Assembly (NCBI GenBank): GCA_018292915.2
Contig: JACVVK020000295.1
Coordinates: forward strand, 108,501-172,500
DNA: 64,000 nucleotides
Direction: 5' to 3'
Origin: Batillaria attramentaria
Taxonomy: Eukaryota; Mollusca; Gastropoda; Batillariidae
Shown in pieces: positions 46,088 through 55,920 of this stretch (positions are counted from its first letter, which is position 1; each line of letters starts with the position of its first letter). The translations under genes and the position numbers were made by a program. Below the pieces are notes generated by a model. That model did not search any database. It was not told where the DNA came from and was given only the letters and a program-made list of their open reading frames with translations.

Positions 46088-46371
46088 CGATAAGTAGTTT
46101 CCATAGGGATCGAGCGTGATTTTCTTTTGTTGTTGTTGCTGTTGTTGTTGCTGTAGTTGCAGTTGCTACTGTTGTTGTTGACTAAGCAGTATCGATACGT
46201 AAACATTTGAGGTTGCGGATAATTATCTGCAACGCGATTGCCATATTCGTAAACAACAGTTTCTGTTGAAAAGTCAAAGTCAAAGGTACAAGGATCCTAC
46301 AATCTCAGACGTGACAACTTGTACCGGTGTCCCTGTGGCGACGACCTTGCAATTATCTGACAATCATAATG

Positions 46372-47187
46372 GGGCGGTCGGTGGTCTAGTGGTTAAGAGA
46401 CTTAAGACATAAGACATAAGACATAAGACATTTATTAAATTTCCAAAAGAGGAACATTGTTTTGTGGTCTCTCATAAAAACATAAAACATGCCAAACACT
46501 CACTCATACGGCCATGCACACTCATTCCACCTATTTACATGTTCGTACACTCGTACCTAAAAAAAATCTATCACAATGTTGCAGTACTATGAATAAATTA
46601 CAACACTACACCCACATCATTTCACATCAGCAGCACAACAGCAGAGGTGCACATAACTCTATCACAGTCAACGCCAGCTGACACCCAGCAAGAAACAACA
46701 CGTCTAATTAGAATTTAAGAAATATCACATCAGCATCAACAAGCCTACCACACAACCCTACATCTGCTTATTCATTAGCCTAATAGACATTGGTACAAAG
46801 CTGTTCATTGTTTTGAGACTTGTCACCAATGCGAGCGTTCGGGCGTTCGAGTCCCACTCGGGGCAAAGAATTTTTCCTTCTCGTTCTCGTTCATTCGGGC
46901 CGATCGTCGGGGGTTCTCTCCGGGTACTCCGGCTTCCTCCCCCCCCCCCCTCTGCTTTGGAAATGTTCAGCCCACCAAATTTGAAAAATAAATGCAATTC
47001 TAAATTCCGAAATTTAAATAGCTGAGCTGACCCTTCGCACCACGTGATTGTAATGTGTTTATGTCCAGTGTGTGAGAGAATGCGTGTCATTCACGTGAGC
47101 GTGCGTATTGGGTTCAGTTCGCGGCGCTTTGAGCCGATTCACGAAATTGGGTAAAGCGCCTATACAATATTCATTATTATTATTATG
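46372..47187 (+). mobile_element. SINE-B split by a LINE insertion
   Basis: Head at 46372-46403, body resuming at 46815 with GAGACTTGTCACCAATGCGA and ending in (ATT)n, then (GAT)n. The last (ATT) lies about 60 bp before the Ly6 exon acceptor. Confidence 0.88.
46404..46814 (-). mobile_element. 5'-truncated LINE inserted in SINE-B
   Basis: Flanked by the 7-bp duplication GAGACTT (46397-46403 and 46815-46821). On the minus strand it begins with the end of an ORF2 (NSFVPMSIRLMNKQM and stop), then a 3' UTR, AATAAA and a (TTATGTC)n tail. Confidence 0.85.
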
Positions 47188-47202
47188 ATGATGATGATGA
47201 AA

Positions 47203-47203
<1 letters not shown>

Positions 47204-47246
<43 letters not shown>

Positions 47247-47250
47247 CCAG
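47204..47250 (+). promoter_or_regulatory. 3' splice acceptor with (TG)n tract
   Basis: An uninterrupted (TG)n of about 20 units runs straight into TTTCCAG at the exon start. A conventional pyrimidine tract is limited to a few bases. The tract begins about 15 bp after the SINE-B tail at 46372-47187. The layout recalls the (TG)m(T)n acceptor of CFTR exon 9, where repeat length affects exon inclusion; that parallel is from general knowledge, and function here is inference. Confidence 0.6.
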
Positions 47251-48020
47251 ATGGATGGATTGGTGTATCTCGCAGGTGTTACGAGGTCGGTACCCTCCCC
47301 GGATTCAACGACTCCGTGAACGCTTGTCAGCACTGGCACAGCTCCGCCGACAACTTCTCCACAGACCTGTGCCTGTGTGACCGCGACTACTGCAACACGG
47401 CAGCCTCCGTCATCGGCAACGGGCCAAGGAGCGACCCGAAAACCAGGCTGCTGTATCTGGTGGCTTTGCTGCTAGCGGTCTTTATTCCTCCCTTCCTGTC
47501 CATGTCAACCGATTCGTCCATCATCGATGAGCCTTGTTCAGCAGTTTGGCAGGCCCTCAGCTCGTCCTTTTCACGCGCCCGCCTCGTGAACTTAGTCTCC
47601 ACCGGTCGTGGACGAAAAGAAGGAAGCGACGTCGAGAAAAATGAGGAAAAGAGCCCGAGATATCGTGCGGCAGAAACCCTCGACTTGCACGGTAACCCCT
47701 CGCCCAGTGCTCGGTCACGGAAGCTGTCTGCGCGGATGAACGGAATGTTTGACTCGGCCGACGTTGCTGACAACGATGTGAAAGGAGAGGTACCCGCGCT
47801 GGACACCCTCGTTTTGTTCAGTACCTTGGATGGCGCGTCGTTCGGAGAGAGAGGGAAATTCTGCTCTTCTGAAAGCCTTTCTTCTTCTTCTCCTCCTCCT
47901 CCTCACCGTTCTGTGGCCTTCATGTCAAACAACGTGCACTTTGACACCGTGGCTGCCGGAAGTTCGTCGCGTTTCCGTTCGGGCATGCGCAGTGCTTCTT
48001 CTCAAGGGAAACAGTGGTAA
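47251..48020 (+). CDS. Ly6/uPAR (quiver/sleepless-like) protein, last exon with stop codon
   Basis: The exon follows TTTCCAG and begins with two bases that complete the codon split with 43817, giving ...DEME-N-GWIGVSRRCYEV. Five more cysteines follow (RRC, NAC, LCLC, DYCN), ending in CDRDYCN, the hallmark end of Ly6 domains. After a short polar linker there is a hydrophobic run (LLYLVALLLAVFIPPFL, about 47448-47500), which in this family normally serves as the GPI-anchor signal at the protein end. Here the frame stays open for about 170 more codons, rich in Ser, Arg and Lys, to TAA at 48018. So either this is a type I membrane protein with a cytoplasmic tail, or a downstream splice or different 3' end is used, or the extension is a lineage novelty. 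AATAAA lies 455 bp after the stop. The Ly6 call is firm; the extended C-terminus is uncertain. Confidence 0.82.
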
Positions 48021-48500
48021 ACGAAGATAGCGGAAATGTGAAATCAGACCAGACAAGGACTGGCGACCGTGGTCTTTCTGATCGATCCGGTTCATGACAT
48101 TATCTAGATGCCTCCCCGGCCCCCCGCGAGAGAGAGAAAAGCTGGAGATGTAGGTAGCGGACCCACGCTCAAAGGAAATGACTGGCGTGAGAGTGAAAGG
48201 AGAACGGTCAAGATGAGACGTCCGCTGGACAGACCTGACGCCGGTCGGAGGCCGGAGTGACGTGACTCAGACAAGAACACTGACGTACGTCAAAAGTGAA
48301 AAATGCACGAGCTTTGTCGTCAGACTAACCGCTTTGTCTGCCAGTAGTTCCCATCTGGGCCTATTCAATGGAGCGATAGTTCTCGAATGGACCGATCTAT
48401 TACGGCGTCTTAATCGATTCAGAGGTTAATTTGATTCACCGCAAGTTCTAAGTCAGACATTGATACAAAGAGGCAATAAACGTAATGTTCTGTTTCTTCT
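48021..48500 (+). other. Probable 3' UTR of the Ly6-like gene
   Basis: Unique sequence from the stop to just past AATAAA; no repeat families. Confidence 0.45.
48475..48480 (+). promoter_or_regulatory. Polyadenylation signal AATAAA of the Ly6-like gene
   Basis: Canonical hexamer in unique sequence 455 bp after the stop codon, followed by a T/G-rich stretch. It implies a 3' UTR of about 48021-48500. Confidence 0.5.
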
Positions 48501-48897
48501 CTTACGATCTGTTGGCATGTTAATTTTTTTTTTTTTTTTTTTAGTTCAGTTGATTTGATGACAGGTTTCAAGAAACATACAAAATAAAGCAGAAATGTTT
48601 TGTCACACTTCCCTCCCCTCCCCCAACTCTCCCCCCCCCCTCCCTTTCATCACAGTCATATTTCACGTGTCAAATAATACACTACACTGATCAACTTGAT
48701 ACTTCAGCAACAGCATACTGCTAAACAACATTTTGCATTAAACACATGATATATCAACGTTTTTAAAACGACTGTGTAGTACTTACCAGTGTAATTATGT
48801 CTGCAGTCTAGTATCTTACTTAAAGGCTGTGTCAGTTCTGTCGGTAACCGTGACTTTTACGAAATTGAGATTGCGTCTTACTTTCAGCGAGTTTATA
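48501..48897. other. No gene; poly-T at 48523-48542
   Basis: Unassigned; C-rich patch at 48605-48650. Confidence 0.4.
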
Positions 48898-49320
48898 CAG
48901 CCTTCACAAAAAGTTAAGGACCACTTGCAAATGTCATTCAACTTTTGTCGTGGTGGCATGCTGGTGTAGTGCTGAACATTCGCTGAAACGGCGGCTTATG
49001 TAGGCAAACAAATGAGCCAGTTCATAACCAGGGATGCATTCTTTGACCTGCATCTCATTTTTGCCGTGCAGAGAGCCCAAGGTATCGCTGACTGAACACT
49101 GAAACTCGGTCTAGTTTTGCCGAAATTGCAGATTTTCAAACGCGCCAAGCATGCTGTGTGACGCGCACGTGCCATCCACACAGTGGTCGCCATGTTCACT
49201 AATTACCCCTTAACCTTGCTACCGAATTTTACGGGAAAAATCTTAATCGTTTATTTTTTTCTGATTTATTGAAACTGTCACCGATTATGTTGACCGGTCC
49301 TTAACTTTTTGTGAAGACTG
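48898..49320. mobile_element. Tc1/mariner-like MITE
   Basis: Terminal inverted repeats of 25 bp: CAGCCTTCACAAAAAGTTAA+GGACC at the left and its inverse (one mismatch) at 49296-49320. TA dinucleotides at 48896-48897 and 49321-49322 fit the TA target duplication of Tc1/mariner. At 423 bp it has no transposase and is non-autonomous. Confidence 0.85.
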
Positions 49321-49538
49321 TAGTTCGTGTTAAACAGACTACCACAGTAGTGGTGATTTACAAACAGCACATAAACTGACTTTGAAAATGTCAAGCAGGG
49401 CATTGTTATAAGAACATCCAAATCAGGGAGAAGGAAGAGAGTTCTGCCGTCCTGCGTAACGTCAATCTGATACAATGCGACGCACCTGTTTGACTATTAA
49501 CGCACTACAGGTCCCGATCAAGTGTTTAAGTATTCGTA

Positions 49539-49540
<2 letters not shown>

Positions 49541-49591
<51 letters not shown>
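49541..49591 (+). repeat. (CT)n microsatellite
   Basis: About 25 units. Confidence 0.95.
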
Positions 49592-49592
<1 letters not shown>

Positions 49593-49811
49593 ACGTAACG
49601 CCTTGGTGATGCTGGAATCTTGTACATCTTTTCTTTAACGTTTTGTGCTGATCTCTGTGATTAGCCTCAAAGATTCAGGTTTAATTTAGTCTTAATATTT
49701 AGTTGAATAGTCGCTGGTAGTGTTAGCAGGACAATGTGCAAGAGGCCCTTCAGTGCCTAACAACTCTGTCCTAAAATTAAGGTTCCATCATCATCATCAT
49801 CATCATCATCA

Positions 49812-49842
<31 letters not shown>

Positions 49843-49850
49843 CCCCCCCC
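49592..49850 (+). mobile_element. LINE 3' end, family 1
   Basis: CAGGACA (49727) pairs with TGTCC (49767); AGGC pairs with GCCT inside. (ATC)n and (CT)n follow. Confidence 0.6.
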
Positions 49851-49858
49851 CACCCCCC

Positions 49859-49975
49859 TCGAATCCCGCCTGGGGCCAGATAATTTTGAACTGGCCTTTT
49901 TCTCGTTGTCCCGTCTTTGATATCACACATACGTGGTGGAAAAGGACATTAAACTCACAAACTCCCTCCCCCCCC
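49859..49975 (+). mobile_element. SINE-A, 5'-truncated
   Basis: Starts at TCGAATCCCGCCTGGGGCC and runs to the tail, between two (CT)n blocks. Confidence 0.75.
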
Positions 49976-49976
49976 C

Positions 49977-50036
<60 letters not shown>
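49976..50036 (+). repeat. (CT)n microsatellite
   Basis: About 28 units. Confidence 0.95.
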
Positions 50037-50038
<2 letters not shown>

Positions 50039-50483
50039 CTCACCATGTTTTAAGTCGCAGATTGTATGATATTTTTCTGTGTGTTGAAATGCATTCATCA
50101 GAACGTTTCGTGTTTCCTTCTGTACATAACAGTTCTCATCGGCGTGTACTTTTGCCTTCTTTCAGGAGTTTTCGCCGAAATTCCTTTTCGCGTAAAGTTT
50201 CAGGCGTTTTGGTGTGAGTTTGGAGCCTTTTTATTACTTTTTATTCCGCAACCCATCTCCCCACCCCCCCCCCCATTCTCCCACCAATGTTATACTAAAG
50301 GATAGTCTGTTCTCGTAAGCATTTGATACAAGATTTTAAAAGAAAGTGCCGATTTCTGGAAATAACGGTTCAAGAAACGTGACCAAAACTTTATCCTCGC
50401 GAACATTATTTTGGTCTTCATAAAGTACAGCAGAAAACTCTGATGGAAAGTTAAGACTATCATTGAAGTAGGAATCCATGTTG

Positions 50484-50488
<5 letters not shown>
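50037..50488. other. No gene recognised
   Basis: Unassigned. Confidence 0.4.

Positions 50489-50555
<67 letters not shown>
50489..50555 (+). repeat. (GT)n microsatellite
   Basis: About 33 units. Confidence 0.95.
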
Positions 50556-50556
<1 letters not shown>

Positions 50557-51059
50557 CTAGTTCGGCATCTTTTACCTTGACTGTTTTTTTGTGTGTGTGT
50601 GTTAATGTTTATAATCATCTTCGAGGTCTGGCGAAGATGTGCGGTACATTATTTTCAAAACAGCCGATGATGTTCTTGAACGTACATGCCAAACGTAAAA
50701 CTCTTGGTGTGCGTGCAGGTTTTCTTTGATTTTTCAGTCCAGTAGTTATGTGGATATTTTTTCCTCACATTTTTTTTTAATGGAATAATCTGCTAATTAT
50801 CTGCATTCCGTCATTGATGGCTTGGAATACATTGCAGCTGTATGTCAAACTTAGTTGACAACACGACTTCTGATCAAAGTTTTCAATTTTGATTATACAG
50901 ATGTGCAGAAGCAGTCGTACATCAGACTAATCGATTTTTGGCTTCTTTTTTTCATAATGAACATATGCTTGGATTCTCAATCAAATTTCAGTCTTTAATT
51001 TTCTTGTTGTAGTTTAAGTCTTTCGTCATTTTCTGGCAATAAACGTGCTTTTGGTTGTG

Positions 51060-51062
<3 letters not shown>
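50556..51062. other. No gene recognised
   Basis: AT-rich; GGCAATAAACGTGC just before the next (GT)n may be a LINE-type 3' end. Confidence 0.4.

Positions 51063-51137
<75 letters not shown>
51063..51137 (+). repeat. (GT)n microsatellite
   Basis: About 37 units. Confidence 0.95.
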
Positions 51138-51138
<1 letters not shown>

Positions 51139-51164
51139 AACGATGGAATGTCTTTATCCACGAC

Positions 51165-52260
51165 ATTTCTGTGACCAGTTTTCATCAAAATGTTTAGTGA
51201 AACAGGAGAAGAAGACGAAACTAAAACTGTACCACGACAGAAGAAAAACTGGTACAGTGAAACAGAAGAAGAAGAAGAAACTAAAAAAAAGTACCACTAC
51301 AGAAAGAAAACTGGTACAGTGAAACACGAAGAAACAAAAAAACAAAAAAAAAACTATCACAACAGAATGAAAACTGGTACGGTGAAACAGAAGAAGAAGA
51401 AGAAACTAAAAAAAAAGTACCACGACAGAATGAAAACTGGTACAGTGAAACAGAAGAAGAAGAAACTAAAAAAAAGTACCACGACAGAATGAAAACTGGT
51501 ACAGTGAAACAGAAGAAGAAGAAGAAACTAAAACACTACTACGACAGAATGAAAACCGGTACAGTGAAACAGAAGAAGAAGAAGAAACTAAAAAAAAAGG
51601 GACCAAGACAGAATGAAAACTGGTTCAGTGAAACAGAAGAACAAGAAGAAACTAAAAATAAACTACCACGACAGAATGAAAACTGCTTCAGAGAAACAGA
51701 AGAAGAAGAAGAAACTAAAAAAAAAGTACCACGACAGAATGAAAACTGGTTCTGTGAAATAAAAGAAGACCGAAACTAAAAAAAAAAAAAAAGACAGAAT
51801 GAAAACTGGTTCCTTGAAACAGAAGGAGAAGAGGAAGAAACTATAAAAAGTACCACGACAGAATGAAAACTGGTTCCGTGAAACAGAAGAAGAAGAAGAA
51901 ACTTTTTTTTTTTTTAAAGTACCACGACAGAATGAAAACCGGCCCCGCAGGCCCTTAAGCAGATAAGGTCAAATGATTCCGTTAGCAACTGATCAATAAG
52001 CACAGGTTGCACGTGCAATACGGAGTTTCCTGTCTGAAAGCTCTGACAGGCGGCAAGCCCAGGGGACTGAGAGTGTCTCGCAAAGTTGCTGTCGTAACCG
52101 TGTGCAATGGACGAGAAACGCTTCCTAATTAGCCCAATCATGGTGCTGTCGCAATACCGGTAGCCGGTAGGTACCACGACAGAATGAAAACTTGTTCCGT
52201 GAAACAGAAGAAGAAGAAGAAGAAGAAACTAAGAAAAGTACCACGACAGAATGAAAGCTG
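51165..52260 (+). repeat. Tandem array, unit about 56-60 bp, A/G-rich
   Basis: Unit: GTACCACGACAGAATGAAAA, CTGGTACAGTGAAACAGAAG and (AAG)n then ACTAAAAAAA. About 15 units. Length varies in the GAA and A runs. Lysine-rich frames across it are artefacts. The array is broken at 51942-52169 and stops where MITE-1 copy 2 starts. Confidence 0.92.
51942..52169. other. Foreign segment inside the 56-bp array
   Basis: About 228 bp unlike the array, from CCCCGCAGGCCCTTAAGCAG to TACCGGTAGCCGGTAG. The repeat unit is interrupted at GAAAACCGG and restarts at GTACCACGACAG. No terminal repeats that I can define. Confidence 0.55.
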
Positions 52261-52267
52261 GTGTAAA

Positions 52268-52459
52268 GGGGCCCGTATGTAAAACTCGAGGTTAATTTAA
52301 TCCACGGCTAAGGGCCTAACCCAGACTAGGACCCCCCCCCCCCCCAAAAAAAAAAAAAAAAATTAAATAGAAAAGGATGAGAAGAAAGAAAGACAAAAAT
52401 CCTTCTACATGTATAACGGCATAGGCACCTTGCTGGAATGGCCCCGCTTCCTGATTAAG

Positions 52460-52519
<60 letters not shown>

Positions 52520-52609
52520 CAAACTTTAACCCTAGAGCTAGTTTAGTTTGAGGTTAGACTCTAAGCCGGGGCTAAACTCCCTAACTCAAACGTTTACATG
52601 CGGGCCCTG
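52268..52609. mobile_element. MITE-1 copy 2
   Basis: Same ends (GGGCCCGTATGTAAAACTCG; inverse at 52590-52609) and internal ATAACGGCATAGGCACCTTG as the copy at 4219. A poly-C/poly-A run and a (CA)n of about 55 bp at 52463-52516 have expanded in its loop. Confidence 0.78.
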
Positions 52610-52887
52610 TCCTCTTTCGGTGCTCGGTCAAACAAACTTTCGTTGACTGGTTATTTGAGGGTTCAACTCAATTCCTACTAGGGGTGTTCGGTTTTACCGG
52701 TTTTCCGGTTAAAATCGGTCCCACTTTCTCACGGTTTGATAAACCGGTTTGGCCTTAAAAAACCGGAAAACCGCGGTTTTTCTAAGGGACATCACTCGTC
52801 GTTTTTTTCAGCCCGTTACAAGACACCCTCCTCCTCCCCCTCCTCCTTATCATCATCATCATCATGTTGTTGTTGTTGTGGTTGTTG

Positions 52888-53150
52888 TTGTTGGCTGAAC
52901 AGGGAAACCGGGGTGGCCGAATGGTAGAGCGTTGGACTTCCAACTTTCGGGTCGTGAGTTCAAATCCCAGCTAGGGCCAAATATTTGTGCTGGCTTTTTC
53001 ATCGTTGCCTCGTCTTTGATATCATCCCTATGTGGTGGAAAAGGACGTTAAACACCCAAACACCCACCCACCCACCCTTGTTGGCTGAACATTTCCAACG
53101 CAGGGGTACAGGAAGCCGGAGTACTAGGTACAGGGAACCCCCTCCCTTCC
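52888..53150 (-). mobile_element. SINE-B fragment split by SINE-A
   Basis: GGCTGAACATTTCCAACGCA then GGAAGCCGGAGTACTAGGTA match the minus strand of the SINE-B central domain. Confidence 0.6.
52902..53077 (+). mobile_element. SINE-A, full length
   Basis: Target duplication TTGTTGGCTGAACA at 52888-52901 and 53078-53091. Confidence 0.9.
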
Positions 53151-53338
53151 CCCTTCCCATCTCTTGGGGAAACGTTAGAAACAATAGATGACGTATACAT
53201 AGCCGGTTAACCGGTTTTAAACCTCGGTTTTCTATTGGAAAAACCGGTTAAAAACCGGTTTGAGAAATCGTAAAGGTTCCACCCTCTAATTTCTACCAAG
53301 TAAGATTGGGGTCATGCACCAGTGACCTCACTAAAAAA

Positions 53339-53382
53339 AATCATAGTTAATTAATGTCTGCATGGATTTAAATTCGGCTTTG
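53339..53382 (+). repeat. 44-bp direct repeat, left of SINE-D
   Basis: AATCATAGTTAATTAATGTC...GGCTTTG; matches 53876-53919 at 42 of 44 positions by eye. Confidence 0.92.
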
Positions 53383-53383
53383 A

Positions 53384-53875
53384 CCGGCCCCCGTAGTGTA
53401 GTGGTTAGCACTTCGGACCATGGACCGGGAGACCCGGGTTCGAGTCCCAGCCGAGGCAAGCGGGATTTTTCCTACCTAGGTCGGCTCCTACCCATAGCGG
53501 GTGTGGTATGGGCCCGATGGAGAGGCTGTTGCCACACAGCCGAGTTTCACCCACTTCGCGGGTGCGACTTTGGGGGTGCTTCCCTTGGTATGACACGTCT
53601 ATGACGTGGATGATTACACGGCCGGCACCGCAGGTGCCGTAGTTTCCGGGCCTGGTTAATGCCGGGATATTTATGACAGGAAGCGAGGAATGCGGCCCTG
53701 TCCCGCAGTCCCAAACCACACGGACCTCCATTAGCATCATCTCACCATCATCCTCATCTCCATCATCATGCATAATAATAAAAAAAAAATTGCCCCAGCT
53801 TCCGAGCCCTCCGTGGATTCCACCCATTACCTGGGAGGAACACCACTGGAGCTGGCAAAAGAGTTGGGGCAGCAA
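53384..53875 (+). mobile_element. SINE-D, full length
   Basis: Complete head, body and short A tail, enclosed by the 44-bp direct repeat. Confidence 0.9.
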
Positions 53876-53919
53876 AATCATAGTTAATTAATGTCTGCAT
53901 GGATATAAATTTGGCTTTG
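53876..53919 (+). repeat. 44-bp direct repeat, right of SINE-D
   Basis: Second copy of the flank, starting directly after the element. Confidence 0.92.
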
Positions 53920-54063
53920 TGGCAGTATTGCACTTTGACTATACTCGTATTTGCTGCAACAAGAGCCGTTAAGGAACCGTAAATCTTGCGTGATTTTAGC
54001 GTCAAGGGACGAAACCGAAAAAGAGTCAAAAACGTGGGATATTTTTGTGCGCGGTATGAAATG

Positions 54064-54217
54064 TGCTGTAACGTCCGTCTGCACCACAAGCGGGTGATAT
54101 CAAAGACGGAGCCACAAGGGGAGAAAAGCACACATATCTGGCCCCAGCCGGGAGTCGAACTCACTACCCGAACATTGAAAGTTCAGCGCTTTAACAGCTT
54201 GGCTATCCGTGCTGCCC
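54064..54217 (-). mobile_element. SINE-A, diverged
   Basis: Head reads GGCAGCACGGATAGCCAAGC on the minus strand, several substitutions from other copies. Confidence 0.75.
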
Positions 54218-54343
54218 CGGTCAAGCAAAGATTTCTGCAAAACGCAAAGGAGTTTTACAGCAGTTTTTTTTTATTTTATTTATTTATTTATTTATTTTTT
54301 AGATGGCCTTTATCTGTATCAGACTTTGATGAAAGAGCCTTGG

Positions 54344-54344
<1 letters not shown>

Positions 54345-54427
<83 letters not shown>
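54345..54427 (+). repeat. (CA)n microsatellite
   Basis: About 41 units, followed by poly-A. Confidence 0.95.
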
Positions 54428-54430
<3 letters not shown>

Positions 54431-54989
54431 CTAAAAAAAAAAAAAAAAACTACAAGGTTTTGGGGGTTTAAAAGACAATTATGTAGTACGGCACAAAATT
54501 TCTGAGAGTGTCGTTTCAGGTTTCCCATGAGTGTGCGCCTGAATTGGCCGAAGAACCGGTTATGAGAACTATTTGTGATAATGTTAAAGTGTCAGTCCAA
54601 GAAATGTAACCTAGGACGATGCGATGGAAATTGATTTGTACTCAATGACATGTGCGCCCCTCCTCCATTTTGGGGAAAAGTCTGACAGCTGGGGGGACAG
54701 TCTGTCCAGTGCAGAATCGGTTTAAAATCTGTCTCTGTCCCCCTCTCTCTCTCTCTTGTGTGTGTGTGTGTGTGTGTGTGTGTTGTTGTGTTGTGTTGTG
54801 TGTGTGTGTGTTGTGTGTGTTGGTCGTTGTTTTGTGTTTGTTTTTGTTTTTAATTTTGTTGTTGTTGTTTGTTTGTTTGTTTGTCTGTGTTTTATTTGTT
54901 TTGTTGTTTTTGTTTTTTTGTTGTTTTTTTTTTTTGGGGGGGGTCTCACTTTTTCGGTAGCCTAGATTGTTAGTTTGTCTCTGCATATT
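54428..54989. other. No gene; (CT)n, (GT)n and T/G-rich simple sequence
   Basis: Simple sequence fills 54737-54945. Confidence 0.6.
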
Positions 54990-55114
54990 ATGTTTTGTTT
55001 TTGCTTTTGTTTGATCCTTATTGTGGAATGTAGTGAGGACTTCTTGTAAGATAGGCAGAGATGCCTACAAGAATTATCCTAATAAACTTTTCATCATCAT
55101 CATCATCATCATCA

Positions 55115-55146
<32 letters not shown>
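54990..55146 (+). mobile_element. LINE 3' end, family 1
   Basis: AGGAC, GATAGGCAGAGATGCCTACA, TATCCTAATAAAC and (ATC)n, then (CT)n. Confidence 0.65.
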
Positions 55147-55150
<4 letters not shown>

Positions 55151-55582
55151 GTGTGTGCGAGCGAAAACTGATTCAAAAGAAAAGATCTGAGGGCGAAAAG
55201 GTCACAGCCATCTGCGGTGTTTTCCTGCCAAGTCCCTACATCTGTCGTTATCTCACGCCCTTCTACATGATATTCACTCCTACACGTCCGCAAACGTGCC
55301 CTGTTGGCTCCCAATGGCTACTAAATGAAGTGCATGCCACCGTTGCTATGCGGTAACAACACGTATCTGTCCCCATTCCTCATGTTAACACACAGACAGA
55401 ATGATTGCTACGGGAGAAACTTTAATGAACGTAACGAAACAACAGCAACAAAACTCGACATTATGCAGCATCTCTTTGAGCATCCCCTGTTCACGGAGCT
55501 TTCCTTGTCCTTGATTGTTTTCGTAATTTGTTATTCTGTCTTTCGGACTGGTTGGTTGGTTCTTTTGCTTGTTTTCCATCAG
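55147..55582. other. No gene recognised
   Basis: Unassigned. Confidence 0.4.
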
Positions 55583-55787
55583 ATAATAATAATTATAATA
55601 ATGGGTATTATATAGGCGCTTTACCCAATTTCGTGAATCGGCTCAAAGCGCCGCGAAATGAACCCAACATGCACGCTCACGTGAATCACACGCATTCTTT
55701 CACACACTGGACATAAACACGTTACAATCACGTGGTGCGAAGGGTCCTCTCGCATTGGTGACAAGTCTCTTAACCACTAGACCACCG
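55583..55787 (-). mobile_element. SINE-B with internal deletion
   Basis: Has the (ATT)n end, the GCGCTTTGAGCCG tail region and the tRNA head, but the central domain between the head and CACCACGTGATTG is missing. Confidence 0.8.
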
Positions 55788-55920
55788 AATAAGGGTGATA
55801 TCAAAGACGGGACAGCAAGGAAAAAGCCAGCACAAATATTTGGCTCCTAGGCCGGATTTGAATTCACGACCCGAGCATTGGAAGTCCATCACTCTACTAT
55901 TCGGAATATCCTGGCTTCCC
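55788..55920 (-). mobile_element. SINE-A lacking its tail
   Basis: Joins the SINE-B head directly at ACCACCGAATAAGGGTGATA; the AC-rich tail is lost. Confidence 0.75.

Larger units (their letters stand above)
43818..47250 (+). other. Intron of the Ly6-like gene
   Basis: GT-AG intron of 3433 bp joining two phase-matched exons. It holds an (ATT)n run near 44095-44120, a SINE-D between two approximately 300-bp direct repeats, a (TG)n at 46026-46087, and a SINE-B split by a LINE fragment. About 490 bp between 45538 and 46025 hold nothing I recognise. Confidence 0.75.
52679..53288. mobile_element. hAT-like non-autonomous element with nested SINEs
   Basis: Ends TAGGGGTG and the inverse of TAGAGGGTGG, with 8-bp duplication ATTCCTAC / ATTTCTAC at 52671-52678 and 53289-53296, the size expected for hAT. 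Sub-terminal parts are rich in ACCGGTTTT motifs in both orientations. No transposase. A SINE-B piece and a SINE-A lie within it. Confidence 0.7.

Noticed and set aside
51190..51779. Lysine/glutamate-rich frames of about 100 codons
   Set aside because: Products of the A/G-rich 56-bp array.
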